From: an uncultured Bacilli bacterium
Lineage (GTDB): Bacteria; Bacillota_I; Bacilli_A; RF39; UBA660
Direction: 5' to 3'
Assembly: GCA_934101745.1 (NCBI GenBank)
Contig: CAKOSD010000088.1
Location: forward strand, 1-5,192
Length of the DNA stretch: 5,192 nucleotides
Shown here: piece by piece, positions 1 through 4,792 of the stretch
How positions within the stretch are numbered: position 1 is the first letter of the stretch
How the letters are laid out: each line of letters begins with the position of its first letter
Position numbers and translations under genes: made by a program
Notes under the pieces: model-generated
What the model was told of the DNA's origin: nothing
Databases searched by the model: none
What the model saw: only the letters and a program-made list of their open reading frames with translations

Positions 1-267
1 AATCACTTTAATACCGGCTTTAACATTAGCAGCTCCACATACTATTTGAACAGGCTCAGTCTTGCCAACATCAACTTTACAAATATGCATATGATCGGAA
101 TTAGGGTGCGGAATGCAACTTATAACTTGACCGATTACTAAATTTTCGATGTCGTTGGAAATAACCTTTTCAACATTAATTCCTGCTCTTGTAATTTTAA
201 CGGCTAATTCTTTTAAATCTTGATCTTTAATATCTATATAATCACTAACCCATTCTAAACTAATCAT
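1..267 (-). CDS. pheT: Phenylalanyl-tRNA synthetase beta subunit, N-terminal part (cut by window edge)
   Basis: This is the first 89 codons of PheT, the beta chain of the cytoplasmic alpha2-beta2 enzyme that attaches phenylalanine to tRNA-Phe. The product opens MISLEWVSDYIDI, the usual PheT start. From about residue 40 it enters the tRNA-binding OB-fold domain (EMAP/ARC1-like), with visible landmarks VIGQV (44-48), HPNSDHM (54-60), CKVDVG (63-68) and VCGAANV (76-82). The remaining roughly 700 residues (B3/4 editing, B5, catalytic-like and anticodon-binding domains) lie outside the window. The ATG lies inside the last codons of pheS (ATGATTAG, 8-bp overlap). An AAAGGAA ribosome-binding sequence sits within the pheS coding region, so the two chains are probably translationally coupled. 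Transcription should come from the T-box-controlled pheS promoter. The identification is secure; nothing abnormal is seen in the visible part. Confidence 0.95.
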   Translation of the reverse strand, partial: MISLEWVSDYIDIKDQDLKELAVKITRAGINVEKVISNDIENLVIGQVISCIPHPNSDHMHICKVDVGKTEPVQIVCGAANVKAGIKVI

Positions 268-1312
268 TTTCTTTTTCCTTTCTATCAAATACTCTAACTT
301 CTCTTAAGTCATTATTATAAAAAACACGACAATCGTTAATATCATATTTAATCATAGCTAAACGTTCAGCCCCAAAGCCAAAGGCAAAACCACTCCACTC
401 ACTTGGATCGTAACCAGCCATTTTTAAAACGTTAGGGTGGACAATACCCGCTCCGCAAACTGTAACCCAACCGGTTTGTTTGCAGACATTACAGCCGGCA
501 CCATGACAATTACAACACGTTATATCAACTTCAACTGATGGCTCCGTAAAAGGATAATAACTAGGATGGAAACGCGTCTTGGTATCAATACCGTATAATT
601 TCTTAGCCACTAAATCGATAGTTCCTTTTAAATCACTTAAGGAAATATTTTTATCAACTAATAAACCCTCAATCTGGGTAAATTGATGGGAGTGGGTAGC
701 ATCATCATCATCACGACGATAAGTCTTACCTGGGCAAATTACTCTAACTGGTTTTTTACCTTCGCCTTTTAACATAGTTCTTACTTGAACCGGAGAAGTT
801 TGACTTCTTAACAATAACTCTTCATCTTTAACATAAAAGGTATCTTGAGCATCTCTTGCCGGATGACCTTTAGGTAAATTTAACATTTCAAAATTATACT
901 TATCTAGTTCAATTTCAGGACCATCGACTACATCATATCCCATACTCATGAATATTTCTTCTACATCAAGAATTAATTTTTCTAAAATACAAGGCGAACC
1001 AATAGGAATTTTAGTGGCTGGTAAGGTAATATCAATATCTTCACTTTCTAATTTTTTATTTAATATTTCTTCTTTTATTTTTGATTCTTTATCACTAATT
1101 AACTTAGTAACTTCTTGTTTTAAAGTATTTACTAAACTACCAAAACTCTTTCTTTCTTCAATATCTAAATTTCCTAAATTAGCAAGTAATCCTGATATTT
1201 CTCCTTTTTTTGACAAATACTTATTTTTAAGTTCTGTTAAACTATTAATATCATTAATAGTTTGTAAGTTATTTAAAATAGTTTCTTTAATATTTTCTAT
1301 CTTTTCTTGCAT
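260..1312 (-). CDS. pheS: Phenylalanyl-tRNA synthetase alpha subunit
   Basis: PheS is the catalytic alpha chain of PheRS, a class II synthetase that makes Phe-AMP and charges tRNA-Phe in the cytoplasm. The 350-residue product has the normal family length. Residues 1-90 form the lysine- and glutamate-rich N-terminal coiled coil that contacts tRNA. The catalytic core follows, with NLPKGHPARD (145-154), TSPVQVRTM (172-180), the motif 2 region GKTYRRDDDDATHSHQF (195-211), FTEPSVEVD (255-263), a four-Cys segment CNC-GAGCNVC (267-277) as in Bacillota PheS, and motif 3 GFGAERLAMIKY (312-323). The alanine that limits the amino-acid pocket is present in GFAFG (308-312). At the motif 1 entrance the usual HP of 'GNPHPLT' is replaced by Cys-Ile (GSPCIL, 105-110). 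The C-terminus carries a short charged tail (RKEKEND). The start is set by GGAAAGGAAATAAGT just before the ATG. It is the first gene of pheST, behind a T-box leader. Confidence 0.97.
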   Translation of the reverse strand: MQEKIENIKETILNNLQTINDINSLTELKNKYLSKKGEISGLLANLGNLDIEERKSFGSLVNTLKQEVTKLISDKESKIKEEILNKKLESEDIDITLPATKIPIGSPCILEKLILDVEEIFMSMGYDVVDGPEIELDKYNFEMLNLPKGHPARDAQDTFYVKDEELLLRSQTSPVQVRTMLKGEGKKPVRVICPGKTYRRDDDDATHSHQFTQIEGLLVDKNISLSDLKGTIDLVAKKLYGIDTKTRFHPSYYPFTEPSVEVDITCCNCHGAGCNVCKQTGWVTVCGAGIVHPNVLKMAGYDPSEWSGFAFGFGAERLAMIKYDINDCRVFYNNDLREVRVFDRKEKEND

Positions 1313-1344
1313 ACTTATTTCCTTTCCATTATAAAGTTTTAATT

Positions 1345-1379
1345 AAAAAAATTCTTACCCCCCCTAAAGGACGTAAGAA
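1345..1379 (-). terminator. T-box regulatory terminator
   Basis: On the minus strand, TTCTTAC (1379-1373) pairs with GTAAGAA (1358-1352), and this is followed at once by seven U (1351-1345). The loop between them contains a run of seven G. The 5' part of this hairpin shares bases with the antiterminator's 3' half, so the two structures exclude each other as expected for a T-box attenuator. Confidence 0.9.
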
Positions 1380-1558
1380 CCGTGGTACCACCTTAATTTA
1401 TACTCTTTTTGATAACGCAAACTTATGCGGGATTACTCCAGTTCTTAAGGTGAATTCATAAACCCTACTTTTATAATTCTTTTCAGCTATTAGAACTACT
1501 CTCTTTAAAAGTTTTATTAGTTTATTACTACTTCTTAATCAAAACCTTTTTTTAATAC
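1345..1558 (-). promoter_or_regulatory. T-box leader (tRNA-Phe responsive) of pheST
   Basis: This is a complete T-box riboswitch read toward pheS. The T-box sequence AAGGTGGTACCACGG is at 1394-1380, and its UGGU can pair with the ACCA end of uncharged tRNA-Phe. Stem I folds by three visible helices: UUAAG (1538-1534) with CUUAA (1449-1445), AUAAAC (1525-1520) with GUUUAU (1463-1458), and CUUUUA (1511-1506) with UAAAAG (1473-1468). The internal loop between the first two holds the AGUA S-turn on the 5' side. On the 3' side it holds GAAUUCACC, giving a UUC phenylalanine specifier at 1454-1452 followed by the expected purine. Stem III is CGCA/UGCG (1429-1416). The antiterminator can form from AAGG with CCUU (1370-1367) and ACG with CGU. 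Specifier, target gene and tRNA end all agree on phenylalanine. Uncharged tRNA-Phe should stabilise the antiterminator and raise pheST expression. Confidence 0.95.
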
Positions 1559-1564
1559 TTTCTT

Positions 1565-1573
1565 AGTATATCA
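1565..1573 (-). promoter_or_regulatory. Extended -10 promoter of the pheST operon
   Basis: Reading toward pheS, TGATATACT gives a TATACT -10 box (1570-1565) preceded by TG one base upstream (1573-1572), an extended -10 element. No good -35 is seen at 17 bp, which fits an extended -10 promoter. Transcription would begin near 1558, just before the 5' strand of T-box Stem I. Confidence 0.65.
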
Positions 1574-1648
1574 CAACATTTTTAATTTAGGATAATTATT
1601 TTTCATAAAACGCTTATTTTTTTTACTTTAGTTATATAAAATTAAATA

Positions 1649-1672
1649 ATTTTGACCAATTTCAACCAAAAT
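1649..1672 (-). terminator. Weak possible terminator downstream of pncC
   Basis: Thirteen bases after the pncC stop, ATTTTGG (1672-1666) can pair with TCAAAAT (1655-1649) around a 10-base loop, with one G-U pair. The next bases are U-rich but interrupted (TATTTAATTTT). The stem is short and AT-rich, so this may be chance. The rest of 1575-1684 shows no gene or other structure. Confidence 0.3.
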
Positions 1673-1684
1673 CCAAGTATTTTC

Positions 1685-2188
1685 TTACTTAGTTCTCTTT
1701 AAAGTTCTGGTTTCATTTTTCTTTTTTAAAATTTTACTAATTTTTCTATTAATAACCGCGATAACATAATCTTTGTTTTGGGCTCGGGTGGTATCAAGAT
1801 TTGTAATAATTAAAACATAATCTTTATTTTTTTGGCTATCATAAATGCTAACATGGACAACATCAGTGGCACCACCCAAATTAGCCGGATCAATAACCCC
1901 AAAGCGACCAGTTACGCCAACCCCGTAATCAGCATTTGTAAAAGCACTTATGGCTCTGGCCATAGCAATTGCAGTTTCTTTACTATAAACGGTATAAGTA
2001 TCAATTATTTCTTTAGAAACTCCCATTTTAATCTTGTATTCATTAGAATAAGTAACGGCACTAAACTTAATGACACTACTAGCCCCTGGTACATTAGTTA
2101 TAGCATTGCAGATGCCACCACCAGTACAAGATTCCATTGTGGCGATAGTTTCGCCTCTATCAATTAATAATTTAACAGTTTCTTCCAT
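1685..2188 (-). CDS. pncC: CinA C-terminal-domain protein, probable nicotinamide-nucleotide amidohydrolase
   Basis: This is a stand-alone CinA C-terminal domain. Members called PncC deamidate nicotinamide mononucleotide to nicotinate mononucleotide in pyridine-nucleotide salvage in the cytoplasm. The 167-residue product matches the usual single-domain length of about 160, with no N-terminal MoCF/COG1058 domain. Landmarks are ESCTGGGICNAITNVPGAS (19-37), VTYSNEYKIKMGV (45-57), VYSKETAIAMARAI (67-80) and GVTG (91-94). The stretch after GVTG reads RFGVIDPANLGGA where the classic enzyme has a GPGG-type loop, so activity on NMN is inferred rather than certain. The C-terminus is a lysine/arginine-rich tail. 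I chose the start at MEETVKLL because homologues begin there and AAAAAGGAG lies 11 bp upstream. An in-frame ATG three codons earlier is only 2 bp from that site, and the more upstream ATG at 2248 falls in rdgB remnant sequence. The gene is divergent from the phospholipase-like gene. Confidence 0.85.
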   Translation of the reverse strand: MEETVKLLIDRGETIATMESCTGGGICNAITNVPGASSVIKFSAVTYSNEYKIKMGVSKEIIDTYTVYSKETAIAMARAISAFTNADYGVGVTGRFGVIDPANLGGATDVVHVSIYDSQKNKDYVLIITNLDTTRAQNKDYVIAVINRKISKILKKKNETRTLKRTK

Positions 2189-2221
2189 ATTTCTCATTTC
2201 TCCTTTTTCTAAGCATTTTTT

Positions 2222-2398
2222 ATTTAATAACTTTTTTTCTAAAATCACTAATTTTCTTATACTAACTTCATTTTTGGAAACGGTGTTATTTCGGCTAAAA
2301 TTTTACCGTTATGGGCGACATAATTAATATTTTTTAGAACAAATACTATCAAAGCCAAAACCATTTAATCTCTTTGGGTTGGCAGTGGTAGTGCAAAA
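2222..2398 (-). pseudogene. rdgB: Decayed C-terminal remnant of RdgB/HAM1 XTP/dITP diphosphatase
   Basis: Three reading-frame pieces on the minus strand together match the C-terminal third of RdgB, the enzyme that hydrolyses ITP, XTP and dITP to clean the nucleotide pool. Piece one reads NPKRLNGFGFDSIC, like the family's PRG-NGFGYDPIF. Piece two reads NGKILAEITPF, like GKTxAELTxEE. Piece three reads KNEVSIRKLVILEKKLL, like the KxxISHRxxAL end. Removing one A from the six-A run at 2330-2335 and adding one A to the five-A run at 2271-2275 joins all three into one open frame. The nearly invariant SHR is SIR here. The upstream two thirds of the gene are missing: a stop occurs at about 2420, and the opposite-strand gene begins at 2538. 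The repaired frame has no stop and would run straight into pncC. The homology is from motif memory, not a search, but motif order and spacing are right. Confidence 0.7.
2324..2352 (-). promoter_or_regulatory. Candidate promoter for pncC
   Basis: Reading toward pncC, TTGATA (2352-2347) and TATTAA (2329-2324) are separated by exactly 17 bp. They match the -35 consensus at five of six and the -10 consensus at four of six positions. The element lies inside the rdgB remnant, about 130 bp before the pncC start, so it may have arisen after that gene decayed. In such AT-rich DNA chance matches are common. Confidence 0.35.
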
Positions 2399-2448
2399 TA
2401 ATTTACTCACTATCGTTAATTATAACCTTAAATTTTAAAAAAGCAATA

Positions 2449-2477
2449 TTTATAACTAAAGTTATTATGATTATAAT
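2449..2477 (+). promoter_or_regulatory. Candidate promoter for the phospholipase-like gene
   Basis: TTTATA (2449-2454) and a perfect TATAAT (2472-2477) are 17 bp apart and point toward the gene at 2538, giving a leader of about 54 bases. The spacer contains an inverted repeat, ATAACT-AA-AGTTAT (2452-2465). A second candidate, TTTACT (2488-2493) with TAAAAT (2511-2516), also has a 17-bp spacer and would give a very short leader. Confidence 0.5.
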
Positions 2478-2537
2478 TCTTTGATACTTTACTTTAATTG
2501 TAATCTTTTTTAAAATAAGTTTTAGAAAGGAGAAGTT

Positions 2538-3332
2538 ATGGCATCATTTGTTGTTCACCATATAGCAGGAATGTATTTTCTGGATGAATTAGAAAAGGAA
2601 ATTAAAATTAGCAAAGAAAATCGGAATAATTTCTTACTAAGTAATTTAATTGTAGATTCTACTAGTAAAAATAGTAATTTAGATACGCAAACTCAAAAAA
2701 TAGTCACTCATTTTCGAGGTAATAATGATAGAGATAAAGTTATTCAATATCCTAATTTAAGTTTGTTTTTAGATAAGTATGCCCCCTATTTAAAGGCTGG
2801 CGATTTTAAAACTTTAGGTTATTTATTTCATCTTTATACCGATTATAAATTTTTTAATAATTTATTTAGAGATTCGTTTACCTTCTTAGATAAAGATTAT
2901 AAACCAACAATTTATGCAAATGAAGTAAAATTCGTAAAATTACATAAAAATAATAATGTTATTAATAACAGAAATCTTTGGACTCATAATACTGATACCA
3001 GTATCTATGATGACTATACGACTATCAATAAAATCGTATTCGAACATTTCGGATATGGTTTTGATTACGAAACTTTAACAAATGCGGGAAGTAGTTTTAC
3101 CAATATTCCAATAACCGAAGTCAACCCTCAAAATATTTTTGCTGTTTTAGATAAAACTAAAGCCTTTATTTTAGAAGGCCGTGCAACTAATAATGATTTA
3201 AAAGTATTTAAGATAGAAGACATCCTAGATTTCATCCCTAACGTAGTTACAGAATTTTCTAAAGATTTTAGCGATATTCTAAAAAATTATAAAAATAATG
3301 AAGTTTTAAGCAAGAAAAAAAATAATTGTTAA
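2538..3332 (+). CDS. Zinc-dependent phospholipase C-like protein (S1/P1-nuclease fold family, putative)
   Basis: The 264-residue product resembles the zinc-dependent phospholipase C family (PF00882 type), whose members hold metal ions in an all-helical fold through scattered His and Asp residues. Candidate ligands are visible in family order: HH at 7-8 right after the start (MASFVVHHIAG), Asp40 in NLIVD, His58 in THFR, and the HLYTD motif at 98-102; DD at 158-159 may add to this. There is no signal peptide or membrane segment, so it is predicted to be cytoplasmic, unlike secreted clostridial phospholipases. Its substrate therefore cannot be inferred. The C-terminal half is rich in Asn, Lys and Asp and has no motif I recognise. 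The start is fixed by AAAGGAG (2526-2532), 5 bp before the ATG. The gene is transcribed alone, divergent from pncC and convergent with serS, with its own terminator. Family assignment is moderately sure; function is not. Confidence 0.65.
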   Translation: MASFVVHHIAGMYFLDELEKEIKISKENRNNFLLSNLIVDSTSKNSNLDTQTQKIVTHFRGNNDRDKVIQYPNLSLFLDKYAPYLKAGDFKTLGYLFHLYTDYKFFNNLFRDSFTFLDKDYKPTIYANEVKFVKLHKNNNVINNRNLWTHNTDTSIYDDYTTINKIVFEHFGYGFDYETLTNAGSSFTNIPITEVNPQNIFAVLDKTKAFILEGRATNNDLKVFKIEDILDFIPNVVTEFSKDFSDILKNYKNNEVLSKKKNNC

Positions 3333-3343
3333 TTGTTTGAAGG

Positions 3344-3380
3344 CTGTAATAAGAAAATTTTTCTCTTATTACAGTTTTTT
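3344..3380 (+). terminator. Intrinsic terminator of the phospholipase-like gene
   Basis: CTGTAATAAGA (3344-3354) pairs perfectly with TCTTATTACAG (3364-3374), an 11-bp stem with a 9-base loop, followed immediately by six T (3375-3380). It lies 11 bp after the stop codon. The opposite strand has no U-tract here, so it works in one direction only. Confidence 0.92.
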
Positions 3381-3383
3381 ATT

Positions 3384-3417
3384 AAAAAAACAGTACTGAA
3401 AAGTTTAATCAGTACTA
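3384..3417 (-). terminator. Intrinsic terminator of serS
   Basis: On the minus strand, AGTACTG (3416-3410) pairs with CAGTACT (3398-3392) around an 11-base loop, with an added U-G pair at the base. Seven T follow at 3390-3384. It begins 8 bp after the serS stop. Together with the plus-strand terminator it insulates the convergent genes. Confidence 0.9.
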
Positions 3418-3424
3418 TTTTAAC

Positions 3425-4714
3425 TTATTTATTTTTAGGTTTAATTACTTCTAAACCGCCCATATATGGTTGTAATACTTTAGGTATTTTAACACTACCA
3501 TCTTCTTGATAGTTATTTTCAATAACAGCAATAAGTCCTCTTGGTGTAGCAAGGCAAGTATTGTTTAGGGTATGTAAGAAGTATGTGCCATTATCCCCTT
3601 TAACTCTGATACCTAGACGTCTTGCTTGAGCATCACCTAAGTTAGAGCATGAGCCAACTTCAAAATATTTTTTCTGTCTAGGACTCCAAGCCTCAACATC
3701 ACAAGATTTAACTTTCAAATCGGCTAAATCCCCAGAACAACATTCTAATTGACGAACCGGAACATCCATATTTCTAAAGATTTCAACCGTATATTTCCAC
3801 ATTTGATTATAATAATTCATTGACTCTTCTGGTTCACATAAAACAATCATTTCTTGTTTTTCAAATTGATGAACACGGTACAAGCCTCTTTCTTCTAAGC
3901 CGTGGGATCCACCTTCTTTACGGAAACATGGAGAATATGAAGTTAAGCGAATTGGTAAATCACTCTTTTTAATAATTTGATCTTTAAAGCGACCTATCAT
4001 GGAATGTTCTGAAGTGCCGATTAAATATAAATCTTCACCTTCAATTTTATACATCATAGCCTCCATCTCTGGAAATGACATAACGCCAGTGACAACATCA
4101 GCGTGTATCATAAATGGCGGAATGCAGAAAGTAAAGCCTTTATTAATCATGTAATCTCTTGCATAAGCCAGCATAGCCTCATGAAGTCTAGCAATATCGC
4201 CTGTTAGGTAATAAAAACCTTCGCCACTAGTACGTCCTGCCGATACTTTATCCATCCCATCTAGGGCTTCAATGATATCAGCATGATACGGTATTTCATA
4301 ATCAGGAACTTTAGGTTCCCCAAATCTTTCTACTTCCACATTGAAAGAATCATCTTTACCAATAGGAACCGAGGCATCCATAATATTAGGGATAACTAGC
4401 ATACGTTTACGAATCTCACTACTTAATTTAGTTTGTTCTTCTTCTAAAGTAGCAATTTCCGCATCCATTTCTTTAATTTGTTCTTTTATTTTATTTGCTT
4501 CTTCTTGTTTTTTATCACGCATTAAAAGACCAATTTGACTACTTAGCTTATTTTTTTCGGCTTTTAGTCCATCTTTTTTAGTTTGTGTTTCTCTTACTTG
4601 GATATCAAATTCATAAACTTCATCAACTAAAGGTAACTTTTCATCTTGAAATTTCTTTTTGATATTTTCTTTTACTAATTCTTTATTTTCTCTAATTAAT
4701 TTAATATCTATCAT
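3425..4714 (-). CDS. serS: Seryl-tRNA synthetase, divergent (archaeal/eukaryotic-like motif) type
   Basis: This complete 429-residue class II synthetase charges tRNA-Ser with serine. Residues 1-110 are the N-terminal domain, with a long antiparallel coiled coil (about 30-105) that grips the long variable arm of tRNA-Ser. The catalytic core has GTSEHSM (233-239), motif 2 CFRKEGGSHG (263-272) with YRVHQFEKQE (279-288), CCSGDLADLKVKSCDVEAW (325-343), EVGSCSNLGDAQARRLGIR (352-370), and motif 3 LNNTCLATPRGLIAVIENN (383-401), followed by IPKVLQPYMGG (410-420). Classic bacterial SerRS has TAEVP, RQHQF and LNGSGLAVGRT at these places. TSE and YRVHQFEK are closer to the archaeal/eukaryotic style, though the protein looks like a clade I know from clostridia and other gut Bacillota. 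The start is set by AGGAAGGA (4729-4722). No T-box precedes it, and a promoter lies directly upstream. It is certainly a SerRS; the subtype is an inference. Confidence 0.95.
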   Translation of the reverse strand: MIDIKLIRENKELVKENIKKKFQDEKLPLVDEVYEFDIQVRETQTKKDGLKAEKNKLSSQIGLLMRDKKQEEANKIKEQIKEMDAEIATLEEEQTKLSSEIRKRMLVIPNIMDASVPIGKDDSFNVEVERFGEPKVPDYEIPYHADIIEALDGMDKVSAGRTSGEGFYYLTGDIARLHEAMLAYARDYMINKGFTFCIPPFMIHADVVTGVMSFPEMEAMMYKIEGEDLYLIGTSEHSMIGRFKDQIIKKSDLPIRLTSYSPCFRKEGGSHGLEERGLYRVHQFEKQEMIVLCEPEESMNYYNQMWKYTVEIFRNMDVPVRQLECCSGDLADLKVKSCDVEAWSPRQKKYFEVGSCSNLGDAQARRLGIRVKGDNGTYFLHTLNNTCLATPRGLIAVIENNYQEDGSVKIPKVLQPYMGGLEVIKPKNK

Positions 4715-4744
4715 ATATAAATCCTTCCTAATCGTATAAAAATT

Positions 4745-4773
4745 ATTATATTACTTTTAATCTTCTTAAGCAA
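4745..4773 (-). promoter_or_regulatory. Candidate serS promoter
   Basis: Reading toward serS, a perfect TATAAT (4750-4745) lies 17 bp after TTGCTT (4773-4768), which keeps the TTG of the -35 consensus. Transcription would start near 4738, giving a leader of about 24 bases that holds only the ribosome-binding site. This separates serS from the upstream gene and leaves no room for a T-box. Confidence 0.6.
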
Positions 4774-4783
4774 GAAAGATTAA
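4757..4783 (-). repeat. Inverted repeat (hairpin) between the sigma-like gene and serS
   Basis: On the minus strand, TTAATCTTTCTT (4783-4772) pairs with AAGAAGATTAA (4767-4757) around a GCTT loop, with one bulged T. It lies 9 bp after the stop of the sigma-like gene. No U-tract follows directly on the minus strand. It could be a weak terminator, a transcript-end stabiliser, or an operator, since it spans the serS -35 box. Confidence 0.55.
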
Positions 4784-4792
4784 GCCTTTTTC

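Noticed and set aside
948..1334. Open frame of 128 codons on the plus strand
   Set aside because: It lies wholly antisense to pheS and its T-box side, has a low-complexity Ser/Phe/Leu product typical of reverse-frame AT-rich coding DNA, and has no ribosome-binding site.
2189..2248. Longer PncC start at 2248 (20 extra residues)
   Set aside because: The extra residues match the tail of the rdgB remnant, the AAAAAGGAG ribosome-binding site lies inside them, and CinA-domain proteins begin at the MEETVKLL position.
2256..2261. TATAAG as a -10 box for pncC on the minus strand
   Set aside because: No -35 match lies at 16-18 bp and there is no TG extension; the pair at 2324-2352 is better.
1832..2327. 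Two overlapping plus-strand open frames (1832-2167 and 2070-2327)
   Set aside because: Both are antisense to pncC and the rdgB remnant, show no recognisable motif, and lack start signals.
2237..2365. A 34-codon minus-strand frame starting at the ATG at 2364 as a real small gene
   Set aside because: It has no ribosome-binding site, and its middle matches RdgB GKxxAE sequence, so it is one frame of the remnant.
4341..4538. Plus-strand open frame of 65 codons
   Set aside because: It is antisense to the coiled-coil part of serS; the Ser/Leu/Ile-rich product is a shadow of the coding strand.
4715..4792. T-box or other riboswitch before serS
   Set aside because: The gap is only 78 bp, contains a promoter close to the start, and lacks the AAGGTGGTACC element.
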